Below the pieces are notes generated by a model. It made no database searches. It had not been told where the DNA came from and worked only from the letters and a program-made list of their open reading frames with translations. A DNA stretch of 64,000 nucleotides from Ashinkailepas kermadecensis (taxonomy: Eukaryota > Arthropoda > Thecostraca > Neolepadidae). Made by a program: the position numbers and the translations under genes. Shown here one piece after another: positions 32,566 through 43,142 of this stretch. The DNA is taken from assembly GCA_034440615.1 (NCBI GenBank), contig JAOTOM010002634.1:15001-79000 (forward strand). Direction: 5' to 3'. Within the stretch, counting starts at the first letter, position 1. Each line of letters starts with the position of its first letter.

Positions 32566-32744
32566 GGCCGCTCATGTTTCTGCTCGCCGCTGGTCTCGTC
32601 CAGAATACGGAAGCCCTCTGGGCGTCCCATGTGACCGCAGTTCCAGTTGAACTCCGCCCATGCATGGCTTCAATTGCCAGTCGACGGCCAGTCGCGCCGG
32701 CGGGCCAGACGAAACTGCATATAACGCCACTTGTCGACCTTTCG

Positions 32745-32829
32745 AGAGCAGAAATGTATGGGCTTCAACATGACCGAAGTAGTCGGCGCGCCCTGAAGCG
32801 CCAATTCGCCACCACAAGAGCAGGCATGT
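32745..32829 (+). mobile_element. Solo LINE 3'-hairpin tail (type 3), old
   Basis: A 59-bp insert (32758-32816) with ATGGGCTTC...GTAGTCGGCGCGCCCTGAAGC is flanked by agagcagaaatgt and agagcaggcatgt (13 bp, two mismatches). Divergence in both the stem and the flanks indicates age. Confidence 0.65.
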
Positions 32830-33680
32830 GCTACCTTGACGACCCACCTTGATATCTGGACCGCCAATATGGATTTACAACGGTGGGTATATTTTCGTGC
32901 ACTGGTGTCTCGAGGGACGTGTTCATTGGTGCGGACTACCGCCGCATGAGTCCTCTGAGTCGACGTGCCATTGCGCCCGCATAATCAAACACATTGCTGC
33001 CCGGAATTGATTTAGGTTTATCGGCCGCGTCTGTGCCGATTCGCCTCGTGCCGCCCGGCGGCGCTCTGACAGGTCGGTAATGGACTGGCGCTGTTCCGGT
33101 TCGGCTCGTGATGGGCTGTGATGACGGCATCCCGTCCGCCGCTAAAGGTCACACCGGCCCATCGAAGCTGCATTATGCAGAGCTGGCGGGCCGGTTATTG
33201 GCGGCCGGTGGATTTGTCGCGTCAAGTGGCGGGTTTAATGGGACTTTTGGTGGCTGGCCGCCGTGATGTGGTGGTGCGGTGGCTTCTGGTGCCGGTCATG
33301 TGTGGCAGGTAGGTGTGCTTCAAGGCGATGGCGCCGTTTGTTTCGTGTTTGTGGTGAAGATGTCAGGCGTGGGAAGATTGTGGGGATTTTGAGTTGCGTC
33401 GGTATAGTGGCGCTACTCGCTCTGTCAGTGGGAGACGGTACTTGCCAGTTATCGCTCGCCTTGGCGAGAAGTGACACGGGGTCTAGGTGTCGACCTTGGC
33501 CGTGGGAAGATGTGACACAGACGCAGTGCATGCGTCAGGGCCTATGATTGGAGACGTGGGAGCCTCTGGCGGAGGAACCTGACGCTTGGACGTGCTGGGA
33601 TGCTTGGGCGCGTTCCTGGATTTAAGCTATTTAAAAACCAACTTATTACAGTTTGTCCAATGTAAACCAAGGTAGAGAGG
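32830..33680. other. No gene recognised
   Basis: About 0.85 kb between the minisatellite and the full-length LINE. Only random frames. Confidence 0.5.
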
Positions 33681-33696
33681 GGAAGTCACCTCCTGC

Positions 33697-34326
33697 CCCG
33701 CAGTGGGGTCAGCCTCGTTGCTCGGCTGGCTAGAGAAATGGCGCTCTCTCGGGTTACCACAGCCTCACTCGTCCTTCCATCCATACGCTCCCATTCCACT
33801 GCCCATCTCATCTCAACATCCATGTCCTCCACCTGGCCCAGCAACACTAACTCTCCCCACTAAGAGCAGGTAGGATAACCTCCCCGGTCCTGCCCACCAG
33901 CTCAGTTGTATCGGGGTAGCCGCGCCCCCTCGGCCCGCCCCCCGGGGTTGACGGAGTCCTGGAGGTTGAGGTCCCCCGTCGCACGGTGCTAGTTGTGACG
34001 GGGGACCAACACACCTCTTTGGTCCCGATATCCCGGAGGGGCGGGCGGACCCGTGGGGCCTCACGCGGGCCAAGTGGCTGGTCGCCTCGGGCCGGGGACA
34101 TGGGAATCTTCCCAGTGTCCGCCGGCCCGGCCGGCTGGGGTCAAGTGGTGGGCGGCGCTGGATCCCGGTCGGGGTGGTGAGTCTCTCTCCCGGCCGGGCG
34201 AAGGCGCCGCCTGCCCCGTATAGCTCCTCGGGCGCCTGGCGTCCTCCCGTCCGCGGGGCCCAGGCGTCCCCCCCGTTGGGCCCCTGTGTGGTGGGGCGCC
34301 CGGGGAGCAGAACACAATCACACTAC
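33697..34326 (+). promoter_or_regulatory. LINE 5' UTR (expected internal promoter)
   Basis: About 630 bases upstream of the ORF1 start, conserved in blocks with LINE copy 1. LINEs of this kind carry an internal pol II promoter at the 5' end; no individual promoter motif could be assigned. Confidence 0.6.
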
Positions 34327-36192
34327 ATGGCATCCTCTAACCAAAAAACCCCTCCTGGTCCCTCTAGTAGGGGCCAGACAAGCCGACCCCTGGGAGCGGT
34401 TCGGCCCTCGAACAATCACTCGAACAGCGGTGGTGTAGACCCCCATCTTCCCCGGATTCTGGTGTTTAAAGCCCTACAGGGATCACGACAGCTGACGAGC
34501 TTGTCGCCTTTCCAACGGCGGGATGGCTGTGACAGATTTGGTACCATTTTCAGATGCGAAAGGTTGAGAGACGGTGCACTTGAGGTGGAGTTTGGAAGCG
34601 GAGAAGAGGCGAAAAAGGCACTAGCGGCTACGGAGTTCGTGTACACTATCAAAGACAGTGAAGGGAGGCGCGATTTAGCTATACCCATGTCGGTGCTACC
34701 ACACCAAACCAAAAATTATGTGAAAGTTATCATTAATTGTTACGACCTTCAGGATGTCAGCGATGACGACATTGTGGATGGTCTGAAGGAATACGGGGTT
34801 ACGGATGCCAAACGCATCCGTGTGCGGAAGGGCACCAACATGATTTATACTAATAACATCAGTCTGACTTTTAATCGTTCTGATGTGCCATCTGATATTC
34901 GTGTGGGGTATGCAAAGGTGAAAGTTCGTCTTTTTATTCCAAATCCCATGAGGTGCTATCGATGCCAAAGGTTTGGTCACACCAGACAACACTGCAGGAA
35001 TCGCCCAGTTTGCGGCGGATGCTCATCACCCGACCATGAGAGTGAACAGTGCAGTGCCGACAGGCCATGGTGCACCAACTGTGGCCGCGATCAGAAGCCA
35101 CACACGACTTACGACCGTTTATGTCCTACGTACCTTAAGGAGAAGGAGATAGTATCTATCAAAGTCACACAAAACCTCACCTTCCGAGAAGCCAGAGATA
35201 AATATAACATGACCCATCCAAAGGTTTCGTACGCGGCTGCCGCCAAACTTGGTATCAACACACGACATGCTCCGCCACAGTTGCAGAGAAGTGGAACCGC
35301 AGACCTCATCACGCAGCTCATCGCACTCCTCCAGTCGTTTGGTGTGGCCTGTGGACCACTCACGATCACAGGATCCCCGCCTTCGAATGGAACGGTCACT
35401 GAGTCCCCCTCGGTGGGCAGTGACGTTCTCACCCCAGCCCCTAGCAGAGACGAAGAACATGGCCAGGTATTCTCAGCACATGACGTCATGCCTTCGGAAA
35501 CCGATGGGCCGAGCAGGGAAGGCGAGTCGGATGCACCGCCTGATGTGGTGGCCAAAGATAGGGGAAGTGGAGAGTGGACACTAGTCGAACACAGGAGAAG
35601 AAGTAAGCCGTCGCCAAAATCCTCGGCCGACACTTCCACTAAAACCACCTCCGCCCTCTCATCTCCAAACTGCACTTCCACACCCTCCTCAGCACTATCC
35701 TATGGACCCAAATCCTTGCCATCTACCTCCATACTCCCCACCTCCATCACAACCACCACCACCACCACCACCACCACCACTACATCCTACCCGACTTCAT
35801 CATCTCAGTCCACCACCCGCTCGGGGCCCCAGACATTCAGACAACCCCTGGCGGCTGCACCAATGGCCCGACCACCACCTGGGGTTCAGGTACAGCCTGG
35901 AGCACCTGACCTGGGAGCCCAGGGACGTACAGCCCGACGAGAGTCCGTGACCTCGAACCCGGAGCCCGGGAGCCAACGCCCTATAGTGACTCATCCGCAT
36001 TCGCCTGTGATGGGACCTCCGGAAGTCCCCCCGCGTCGAGCGGGACACACACCGATCTCTCCCCCGACCCCGAGCCGCGTTGCGAAGCGCGCCCTGCCCG
36101 GGGCCGTGTCACCAACCGAATTTGGAATTTCAAGGTCGCGCCCGCGACGTCAAACCTCTCCGGTTGCAAAACCGGTAACTGAGCGACATTAG
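34327..36192 (+). CDS. LINE ORF1 protein (gag-like, CCHC zinc knuckles)
   Basis: An open frame of 621 residues from MASSNQKTPPG. The N-terminal half has a domain also seen in LINE copy 1 (LSPFQRRDGCDRFG). At about residues 207-270 come zinc knuckles: CYRCQRFGHTRQHC and CGGCSSPDHESEQC (both CX2CX4HX4C) and a third, variant CTNCGRD...H...C. The C-terminal third is Ser/Thr/Pro-rich with a run of threonines (ACC repeat near 35750). Such proteins bind the element RNA and package it with ORF2 protein. An upstream in-frame extension to 34174 exists, but it overlaps conserved 5' UTR, so I chose the ATG at 34327. Confidence 0.88.
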   Translation: MASSNQKTPPGPSSRGQTSRPLGAVRPSNNHSNSGGVDPHLPRILVFKALQGSRQLTSLSPFQRRDGCDRFGTIFRCERLRDGALEVEFGSGEEAKKALAATEFVYTIKDSEGRRDLAIPMSVLPHQTKNYVKVIINCYDLQDVSDDDIVDGLKEYGVTDAKRIRVRKGTNMIYTNNISLTFNRSDVPSDIRVGYAKVKVRLFIPNPMRCYRCQRFGHTRQHCRNRPVCGGCSSPDHESEQCSADRPWCTNCGRDQKPHTTYDRLCPTYLKEKEIVSIKVTQNLTFREARDKYNMTHPKVSYAAAAKLGINTRHAPPQLQRSGTADLITQLIALLQSFGVACGPLTITGSPPSNGTVTESPSVGSDVLTPAPSRDEEHGQVFSAHDVMPSETDGPSREGESDAPPDVVAKDRGSGEWTLVEHRRRSKPSPKSSADTSTKTTSALSSPNCTSTPSSALSYGPKSLPSTSILPTSITTTTTTTTTTTTSYPTSSSQSTTRSGPQTFRQPLAAAPMARPPPGVQVQPGAPDLGAQGRTARRESVTSNPEPGSQRPIVTHPHSPVMGPPEVPPRRAGHTPISPPTPSRVAKRALPGAVSPTEFGISRSRPRRQTSPVAKPVTERH

Positions 36193-36256
36193 TTGACATC
36201 TGGTGTCTTAGCTATTTTTAGCAAGACGTATTTCATCCAATTTTAAATTCCAACTA

Positions 36257-39200
36257 ATGCCTCCCTCACATGGCATTTTACAATGGAACTGCAGAGGGCT
36301 GAAAACTAGCTTATTGGACCTCCAGGCTGTTACCAGCAAGTATCTCCCAGCTGTCATCTGTCTCCAAGAGACGAAGCTGGCGCCAGACACCCGTTGCACC
36401 ATCAAGGGATACTCCGTATTTCGAAAGGATATACCGACTGACACCGTTGCGCACGGTGGCGTTCTTCTGGCTATACACCATAGCATACCTGTGCATCAGT
36501 TAGTTTTCCAAACCTATATTCAAGCTGTTGCTGCCCGTGTCAACTTGAATCAACGTGCAATGACAATTTGCTCCGTGTACCTGCCGCCTGGACTCGCACT
36601 TCCGGCTGCAGATCTCCGTCTTTTATTGCTGGAACTTCCTCCCCCAGTTGTATTGTTAGGAGATTTCAACTCCCACCACACTGTATGGGGATGTGTTACC
36701 ACAAATTCACGTGGTCGCCTTTTGGAATCCTTCATTCACGACGAAGCCCTCTGCCTTTTAAACACAGGATCTCCGACACATATTGCTCTTCCATCTGGAA
36801 GCAAGTCAGTTTTAGACCTAAGTCTGTGCAGTCCACAGTTGATCCAGTCTTTTACTTGGTCGGTGGCCGACGATCCATTAGGCAGCGACCACTTCCCAGT
36901 ATGGTTGGCTTACCAAGACTGAGTAGTTCTTGGGCCAAGACCAAGGCGAGGAATTTAAAAAAGGCCAGCTGGAATGAGTTTGAGAATAGACTGGATGCAA
37001 CCTGTTCTGCCAACCCCGGAAGCTTGCCAAAATCCATAGAAGTTTTCACCTTACAGCTCATCAACTGTGCTACTGACTGCATCCCTAGGACTTCTGGTGC
37101 CCCTCGCCGTTCCCCAGTCCCGTGGTGGACGGACGAGTGCGGAAGTGCCATTCGGGCACGCAAACGTGCCTTCAGAGTGTTCAACCACAACTGTACCACA
37201 GAAAATCGCATAGCGTTTCTCCGAGCCAGAGCCTTTTCTCGTCGAACCTGTCTGGAGGCCAAACGAGCATCTTTTCGGTCTTTTTTAAACACACTCACCC
37301 ATCGAACACCAGCCGCCCAAGTATGGACGCGTATTAGCAGGATCGCGGGAAAATTATCGTCTGCTCCACTACCTACCTTGCAGGTAGGAGATCGGATAAT
37401 TTCTGACCCCTCTGACGTTGCAAATGAGATTGGACGTGCATTATCAGAGCGTAGCCTACAGGGAAGCTCAGATCCACAATTTGTTCGTCACCGAATTCGC
37501 CATGAACGGTCCACCATAGACTTTTCTACGTCCGAGATACTCCCATATAACGCGCCGTTCACCAAAGCCGAGTTGATTTCCTCCGTTAACGCCCTGCGGA
37601 GTGTATCTGAGGGCCCTGATGACGTGCATAACGATATGCTGAAACACCTGCCTTCCAGTGCGCTCCAAGTGCTCCTACAAATTTTCAACCGGCTTTGGGA
37701 AAGTGGAGTCTTTCCATCCTCATGGAGAGACACAACAGTAATACCGATCCTGAAGCCTGGCAAGAGCGGATTTGATCCATTACACTATCGACCTATCGCG
37801 CTCACATCATCGCTGTGCAAACTCATGGAGAGGATGGTGAACGTTCGCTTAATGTGGTTTTTGGAGCACTCCAACATTTTTACGAACGCGCAGTGTGATT
37901 TTAGAAAAAACCGGTGTACAGTTGACCATATTTTATCCCTGGACACAGTCATACGAACTGAATTTCAGCGCAAACGACACGTTGGCGCTGTGTTCTTTGA
38001 TATTGCGGGCGCTTATGATACGACTTGGCGTCACGGCATTCTTCAGAAAGTTTTTAAGCACGGTATACGTGGACATATGGGCATATTTATACAAAACTTC
38101 TTAGCTGATCGATCCTTCTGCGTCCGGGTAGGCAATCGGCTCTCAGATCGATATCCACAGATTAATGGTGTACCTCAGGGCAGCGTTTTGAGCGTGCCTT
38201 TGTTTGGAATTATGATAAACGACATCGATGACAACCTCCCAACGACCATCGGGCGATCGCTGTTTGTGGACGACTTCGCGATCTGGTGTCCGGCTTCAAA
38301 GATCTCATCCATGGAAAGACAGCTCCAGTCGGCCGTCACACGACTACAGCGATGGAGTACGGCTAATGGGTTTCGCTTTTCGACTGCAAAAACTGTCTGC
38401 ATCCATTTCTGCCGGCGGCGACTTACGCCATTTTTGCTGTCAGGACATGTCGCTCAGCCTTTACAGAGAAACCATCCCATGCAAACCCGTGGTTCGCTTC
38501 CTTGGAATGCACTTTGACACGCGACTTACGTATAGAGAACATTTTAAAGTCCTGCGTGAACAGTGTTTTAGACCTATGAACATTTTAAAATGTATATCTC
38601 GTACTACCTATGGGGCGGATAGGAAAACTTTACTTCTCCTATATCGATCTTTGATACGCTCAAGACTTGACTACGCTAGCTTTGTGTATGACTGTGCAAG
38701 CGTTTCAGCCAAGCGTACCCTGGACACCATACATCACTCAGGTCTTCGTATTGTGACTGGAGCATTCCGCACCTCGCCAACAGCAAGTCTCCTCGTCGAG
38801 ACAAATGAACCATCGCTCGCCATGCGTCGTCAGATGCTAGGCACGCGGTATGCTATTAACACGCGCCCTGGAGGGCCTCTGAGAATTACGCGCACTGGAG
38901 GGGGGCGGATTCCGCCCCCCCTAAGATCTCGGCTCCTAGTAGAGCTGGAGGAACGAAATTCGCAGGGTAGATGGGCACGGTAGTGAACTCTATTGTGTGC
39001 AATTTTCGTGACCTTAGGTCAATATCTTCAAGGTCAAATGAGGTCAGATTGGCAAAATTTTCCGGTTTTGCGTGGCTTGGCTTGTCATCGTTATGGATCG
39101 CTGTGATTGTGTTTAAATGATCAAAAATAGGCATCAATGATGTTTTGGACATTGCTAATGATGCAATGCAGATGCTAGACCCAACATTTGACCTCAGGTC

Positions 39201-40911
39201 ACCTATATAGCACCACTTTATCAGGTCAGTTACCTGTTCCAGTTACCGGAACCGGCTGCCCGCCCGACTGCTCCGTCGGGCAGCTCGGAGCAATCGGCTT
39301 CGTGAAGAAGGGAGTAAAGTACATGAATAAAGTATGGAAACGCAATGAGAAACAGTACAAATGACAACCAGTAGTGCATTTATGGCAACATTCCAGTTGA
39401 TCAAGTTTGGTTCCATTAACCTGTCATGAACTTGACCTGACTTGACCTTGGTGACGTAACATGACCTTGAAACTATACAGCATATCAATATGCATCAAAC
39501 AAGTCGCTAGTGTTGCCTAGAACACTTCCCTTTTGTCAGTATACTGGAAGCGCATCAGCGCCGATTTTTGTGGTCTGGCTCTATAACATTTTTTGAATTT
39601 AGCGGCCCCTAACTTGAAAAATTTTCGACCGATTTCCATTTTTCTTGCTTTAAACGACGCGCCGTTCATTTCTAAGCAGGTACACCGAAAATCGCGTATA
39701 TCGACCGGTAAAATCTACAGTTATTTGCGAAAAACCGGAGGGGTGGGCGGATTTCGCCCCCCTCCAGTGCGCGTGTTAAGCTGGCACAATTTCCAGACCA
39801 TCCCACATATCAAGCGGTCTTTTCACCCCACACCTTACGTTTGTTTCAACACAGACGGTCTCCGCACTTGAATCCGTTCTGTGTAAAAATTCGAGAAATG
39901 CTGCGAGATAGTGGGATCACGCTACGTGGTGTTCTCAGAACAACACCCATCAGAACTCCCCCATGGGAATTGACCTCACCAAATGTTGATCTTTCTATAA
40001 CTGAGACCCGCAAGCTAAGTACTATATGCTCAGAATTGCAAGCACGAGCTCTACAGACCATCCAATCGTACGAGGGGTATACAGCCACGTATACCGATGG
40101 ATCTAAAACCGATACAGGCGTCGGTAGCGCGTTTGTATGTGATAACACTACTCGGGGTTTTACGCTACCACCGCATGCATCTGTTTTTACAGCAGAACTG
40201 GTGGCCATTGCCAAGGCTCTCTCTTTTATCCAGGTAGGGAACGAGGATCTACACCTGATCTTGTCTGATTCGCTCAGCAGCCTTTTGGCCCTGCAGCGAT
40301 TTTACCACCCTAACCCCCTCATACAAGACATATTGTTGCTCATCTCTTCCTTAGCTCAGGAGGGGAAACGTGTGGTATTGTGCTGGATCCCAAGCCACGT
40401 GGGAATTGTTGGAAACGAGCTCGCCGATGCAGCAGCCAAACGCTCGGCGAATGCACGATACGCGCGTCGGTTGCCACTCCCTGCAAGGGACTTTTACCCC
40501 AGTATATCTGCTTACCTGCACAACAAGTGGCAGTCTTCCTGGGATGCTGTCCTGGCCAACAAACTGAAAGTATTAAAGCCTCGCCTGGGTGCGTGGCAGT
40601 CTTCTTCTCGGCGATCGAGACGTGAGGAGGTGATTCTGTGCCGCCTTCGTCTGGGACACACATATTTTTCACACCGCTACCTTCTATGCTCGGAACAACG
40701 ACCAGCCTGTCCACGTTGCGGCGACAACCTGTCTGTGGCCCATATTCCTAGCACATGTCGTCACCTTGAAACGGAACGTCGCCGCTTCTTTGGAACCCCA
40801 TCGCCCACCCTGATGGAACTGTTGGGCAACGGTTCACGGTATGTCGCTGAACTCTTCCCATTCCTTTCTGCGGCTGGATTTGACGTAGTGTACTCACCCC
40901 AACAAAGGTAG
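36257..40911 (+). pseudogene. LINE ORF2 (APE endonuclease, reverse transcriptase, RNase H), disrupted
   Basis: The endonuclease frame (36257-36922) has QWNCRGL, LQETKL, GDFNSHHTVWG and GSDHFPVW, the APE active-site blocks. A frameshift near 36920 leads into the RT frame (to about 38440) with FRKNRCTVDHI, FFDIAGAYD, GVPQGSVLS and LFVDDFAIW (catalytic FVDD). A second frameshift near 38430-38460 leads to the RT thumb and connection (FLGMHFDTRLTY, SRLDYASFVYDC). A DNA element then splits the gene at 38886-39779. RNase H follows: YTDGSKT, TAELVAIAKAL, LSDSLSSLL and GNELADAAAKR hold the four acidic residues. A Cys/His motif near the end (CPRCGDNLSVAHI) is usual for this group. It would nick the target, prime on it and copy the element RNA. 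Confidence 0.88.
38886..39779. mobile_element. TTAA-type DNA element, copy B, inserted in LINE ORF2
   Basis: The termini are inverted: ACGCGCACTGGAGGGGGGCG on the left matches the complement of the right end. The right side abuts TTAA (39776-39779); the left has TTAC, probably a mutated TTAA. Both ends carry a subterminal palindrome of the form GGGCGGATTCCGCCC. Removing the element and one TTAA rejoins the ORF2 frame (PLRI then KLAQFPDHPT). The interior is rich in AGGTCA hexamers. No transposase is encoded. Confidence 0.85.
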
Positions 40912-41023
40912 CACGACATCGCAAAATATCGTCACCATGAAATACCCTAGCATGTTGCGACCCCCAGTCCTCTCATTTACTCGACGCCGATACGTTCACA
41001 CCTGGCTTGACTGACGATGTTAT

Positions 41024-41083
41024 GGGCGCTGTATAACCTAGGCAGTTGATGCGCCCCTAAACCCCAATAACAACAACAACAAC
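41024..41083 (+). other. LINE 3' hairpin tail (type 1) and (AAC)n end
   Basis: GTTATGGGCGCTGTATAACC, a loop, GATGCGCCCC, then TAAACCCCAATAA and AAC repeats. GGGCGC can pair with GCGCCC. In stringent LINEs such a 3' structure is what the RT recognises; that role is inferred here. Confidence 0.85.
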
Positions 41084-41099
41084 GAAGTCACCTCCTGCT

Positions 41100-41665
41100 A
41101 CCTGTTTATTGTTAGTCTCGAACGTGCAACCGTGTGGCTGCTGCGATTCGCCGACGTTTAAATTGATTGGAAAATTCCGCTGAATGATGCTAGTTTATGT
41201 CACAAGGCGCTCATTTCAAAGTCACGCATTCTGAATCTGACGACGCAAAAAGAAAGCCATCAATGCACGATCACTTTGTCATGGAACCTCCATGTCCAAC
41301 TGGATTATACTCACCATGCTTGAGTAAACGGTATTTTTGGCGGAAGCGTGAAGGAGGTAATTCGTTTGTCTTTGGGAGAGTAAGGCCGAATTTTCCTTTG
41401 ATAAAGTTTGGCACATCCATGCCCAAAGGTACACATTTTTGTCGAGTGTTTTTGTTTGGCTGTGTCTGGTACTGTGTTAAGACGGTGTTAAGACGGTGCC
41501 AAATCACATCTGCGTGCCGATCACGAGTGGGCTTTGAAACAAATGGTGCGTATTGTTTCCACAATTGCATTCATCTGCGGTCTTCCTGCGGCTGACAAAA
41601 AAAAGAGAATCGTTGCCTCATGTTGGCACGGATGCAGTTGTTGAACGAGAAACATTTTAGCAGAT
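41100..41665. other. No gene recognised
   Basis: About 0.57 kb after the LINE, with only short open frames. Confidence 0.5.
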
Positions 41666-41668
41666 AGG

Positions 41669-41733
41669 CTACCTCGCCCACATGATCAATGCAGTCGATG
41701 CGCCCTAAAGCCCAAATAACTAGTCTACCTCGC
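41669..41733 (+). mobile_element. Solo LINE tail with 9-bp target duplication
   Basis: A 47-bp insert (41678-41724; CCACATGATCAATGCAGTCG, then ATGCGCCCTAAAGCCCAAAT) lies between exact repeats ctacctcgc (41669-41677 and 41725-41733). The 5' arm of the hairpin is missing, so this copy is slightly 5'-truncated. Confidence 0.82.
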
Positions 41734-42013
41734 TAAATTACGGAAGGCCTCGACGACTACGAATGAACGCGTGCTCAGCACATGTCAGGATTCATTCATA
41801 TTGCTTTCACTGGCCTTTGAATCCCCGCATTAACCCCCGACCACGCAGAGCAGTGTGTGCAACATCCCTGACGTTTTCTTTTTCCCGACTACGGAAAAAT
41901 AGCTGGCGTCAGCGCACTACCGCTTGGCACAGCTGATGGAGCATGCATGCCTTGTGGTATGCAAGCTTCAGGTGCTATGCTTCAGGTCATTGAGCTATGC
42001 TGTCGCAAGAGAG

Positions 42014-42679
42014 AACACTTTCACTGGCGGATCCAGGGAGGGGCCATTCCGGCCATGCCCCCCCCCCCCGAAGCGGTTAAAAGGGGGGGGGGCATAGTGT
42101 CTTTTGCCCCCCCTCGAAACCAACAGAAGTAAACTAAATTAAAATGCAGTAACCTTTGGCGAGGTTAAAAAATAGCGTCTGAATGAAAGAATCTCCAATT
42201 TTAAAGGTTTTTTATAATTATTTGGAGGCCAATATGGTAGCATAGTAGATTCTGACACACATCGAGGGTTCCATGCTGCTCAAGTTCTGCTTACAGCAAG
42301 AGTTGACAAAATCGGATCCACCAGTATGTACACGTGCACGAACGTTGACGTCGTACAAGACGTTGAACGTGAACGTGAACGTTTTGGTAAACAAGAACAA
42401 AAATCCGGTAACTTAGAAACGGTGCAGGTAATCTATGGCCCCTACACAGGAAATTATGTTGTCATTAATTATTATTTAAACAAATGGTCCCTTTTGCCAA
42501 ATAGTGGTCCAAATCCGGTGCTTTTAACCATAAATAGTGGGAGAATGGGCACCCTCCAAATCCGTTTGACCCCTCCCCTGATCCAATTCCTAGGTACGCC
42601 ACTGGGGGGGGGGGGATAACGCCAAAAACCGAAAGTTGCCCCCCCCAACCGGTGGGCTAGATCCGCCAGTGAACACCTC
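42014..42679. mobile_element. hAT-like non-autonomous element
   Basis: Inverted ends CACTGGCGGATCCAG (from 42022) and CTAGATCCGCCAGTG (to 42671). The flanks aacacttt and aacacctc (8 bp, two mismatches) fit the 8-bp duplication of hAT elements. G/C-runs sit just inside both ends. A nested end motif (GGTACGCCACTGGGGGG, near 42592) suggests a second element inside. No transposase is encoded. Confidence 0.8.
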
Positions 42680-43035
42680 AGACCGCTTTTCGCCAGGCTG
42701 CAAATTACCAATACGTAATACCACTCATTGCCCTCAAATGGCCAATGTCGGATGTGGTAGGATGATATGTGCAACTGGGCTAAGGTGTTTGCATAGGTCG
42801 TTGGCCTGCCAAAGGGCATTCGAGGTCATTGGCCGAACTCTACTTTAGATGACGTTTTGGCTTCGGTGTCACTGGAGTTGATTTGACTTAGGGAGTCAAC
42901 CAGTGACTGAAGATATATTAAGTACACAACATATACAAGATGTATTACACATACAAAATATTAAAAAAAATATACAAAATTCAGTTTCATTCTCGAGATT
43001 TCGTCACGTGCAACATGCTGGTTTTATTCATGTCC
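42680..43035. other. No gene recognised
   Basis: Short non-coding stretch containing an isolated AGGTCA. Confidence 0.4.
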
Positions 43036-43039
43036 CTGG

Positions 43040-43142
43040 TACTTCTCATTTGGAAACGCTATGGGGGATGGGGGGATTGCAGTCCCTTCCCCCTGCCCTG
43101 CACTGGGTAAGGTGAAAAATGCCGGACACTTGCGAGGGTTAA
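43040..43142. mobile_element. Solo end of a TTAA-type element
   Basis: Read on the minus strand the right end is TTAACCCTCGCAAGTGTCCG, close to the left terminus of the element at 8.4 kb. A subterminal GGGGATTGCAGTCCC palindrome lies near 43075. The other end was not found. Confidence 0.5.

Larger units (their letters stand above)
33682..41098 (+). mobile_element. Full-length I-like non-LTR retrotransposon with 15-bp target duplication
   Basis: Exact direct repeats gaagtcacctcctgc (33682-33696 and 41084-41098) bound an element at 33697-41083. Order: 5' UTR, ORF1 (gag-like with CCHC knuckles), ORF2 (APE endonuclease, RT, RNase H), short 3' UTR, hairpin tail and (AAC)n. RNase H plus CCHC ORF1 and a non-poly(A) tail fit the I superfamily. 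ORF2 is broken by two frameshifts and by an 0.89-kb DNA element, so this copy is inactive. ORF1 is still open. Confidence 0.92.

Noticed and set aside
29571..32852. Long His/Pro/Arg-rich open frames up to 442 codons on the plus strand and Gly/Val/Trp-rich ones on the minus strand
   Set aside because: They are translations of the 22-bp array and its higher-order form in all frames; no start context, splice sites or non-repeat coding part.
34174..34326. 51-codon N-terminal extension of LINE ORF1
   Set aside because: It lies in 5' UTR sequence conserved at DNA level with the decayed LINE copy, and the downstream ATG starts the conserved protein.
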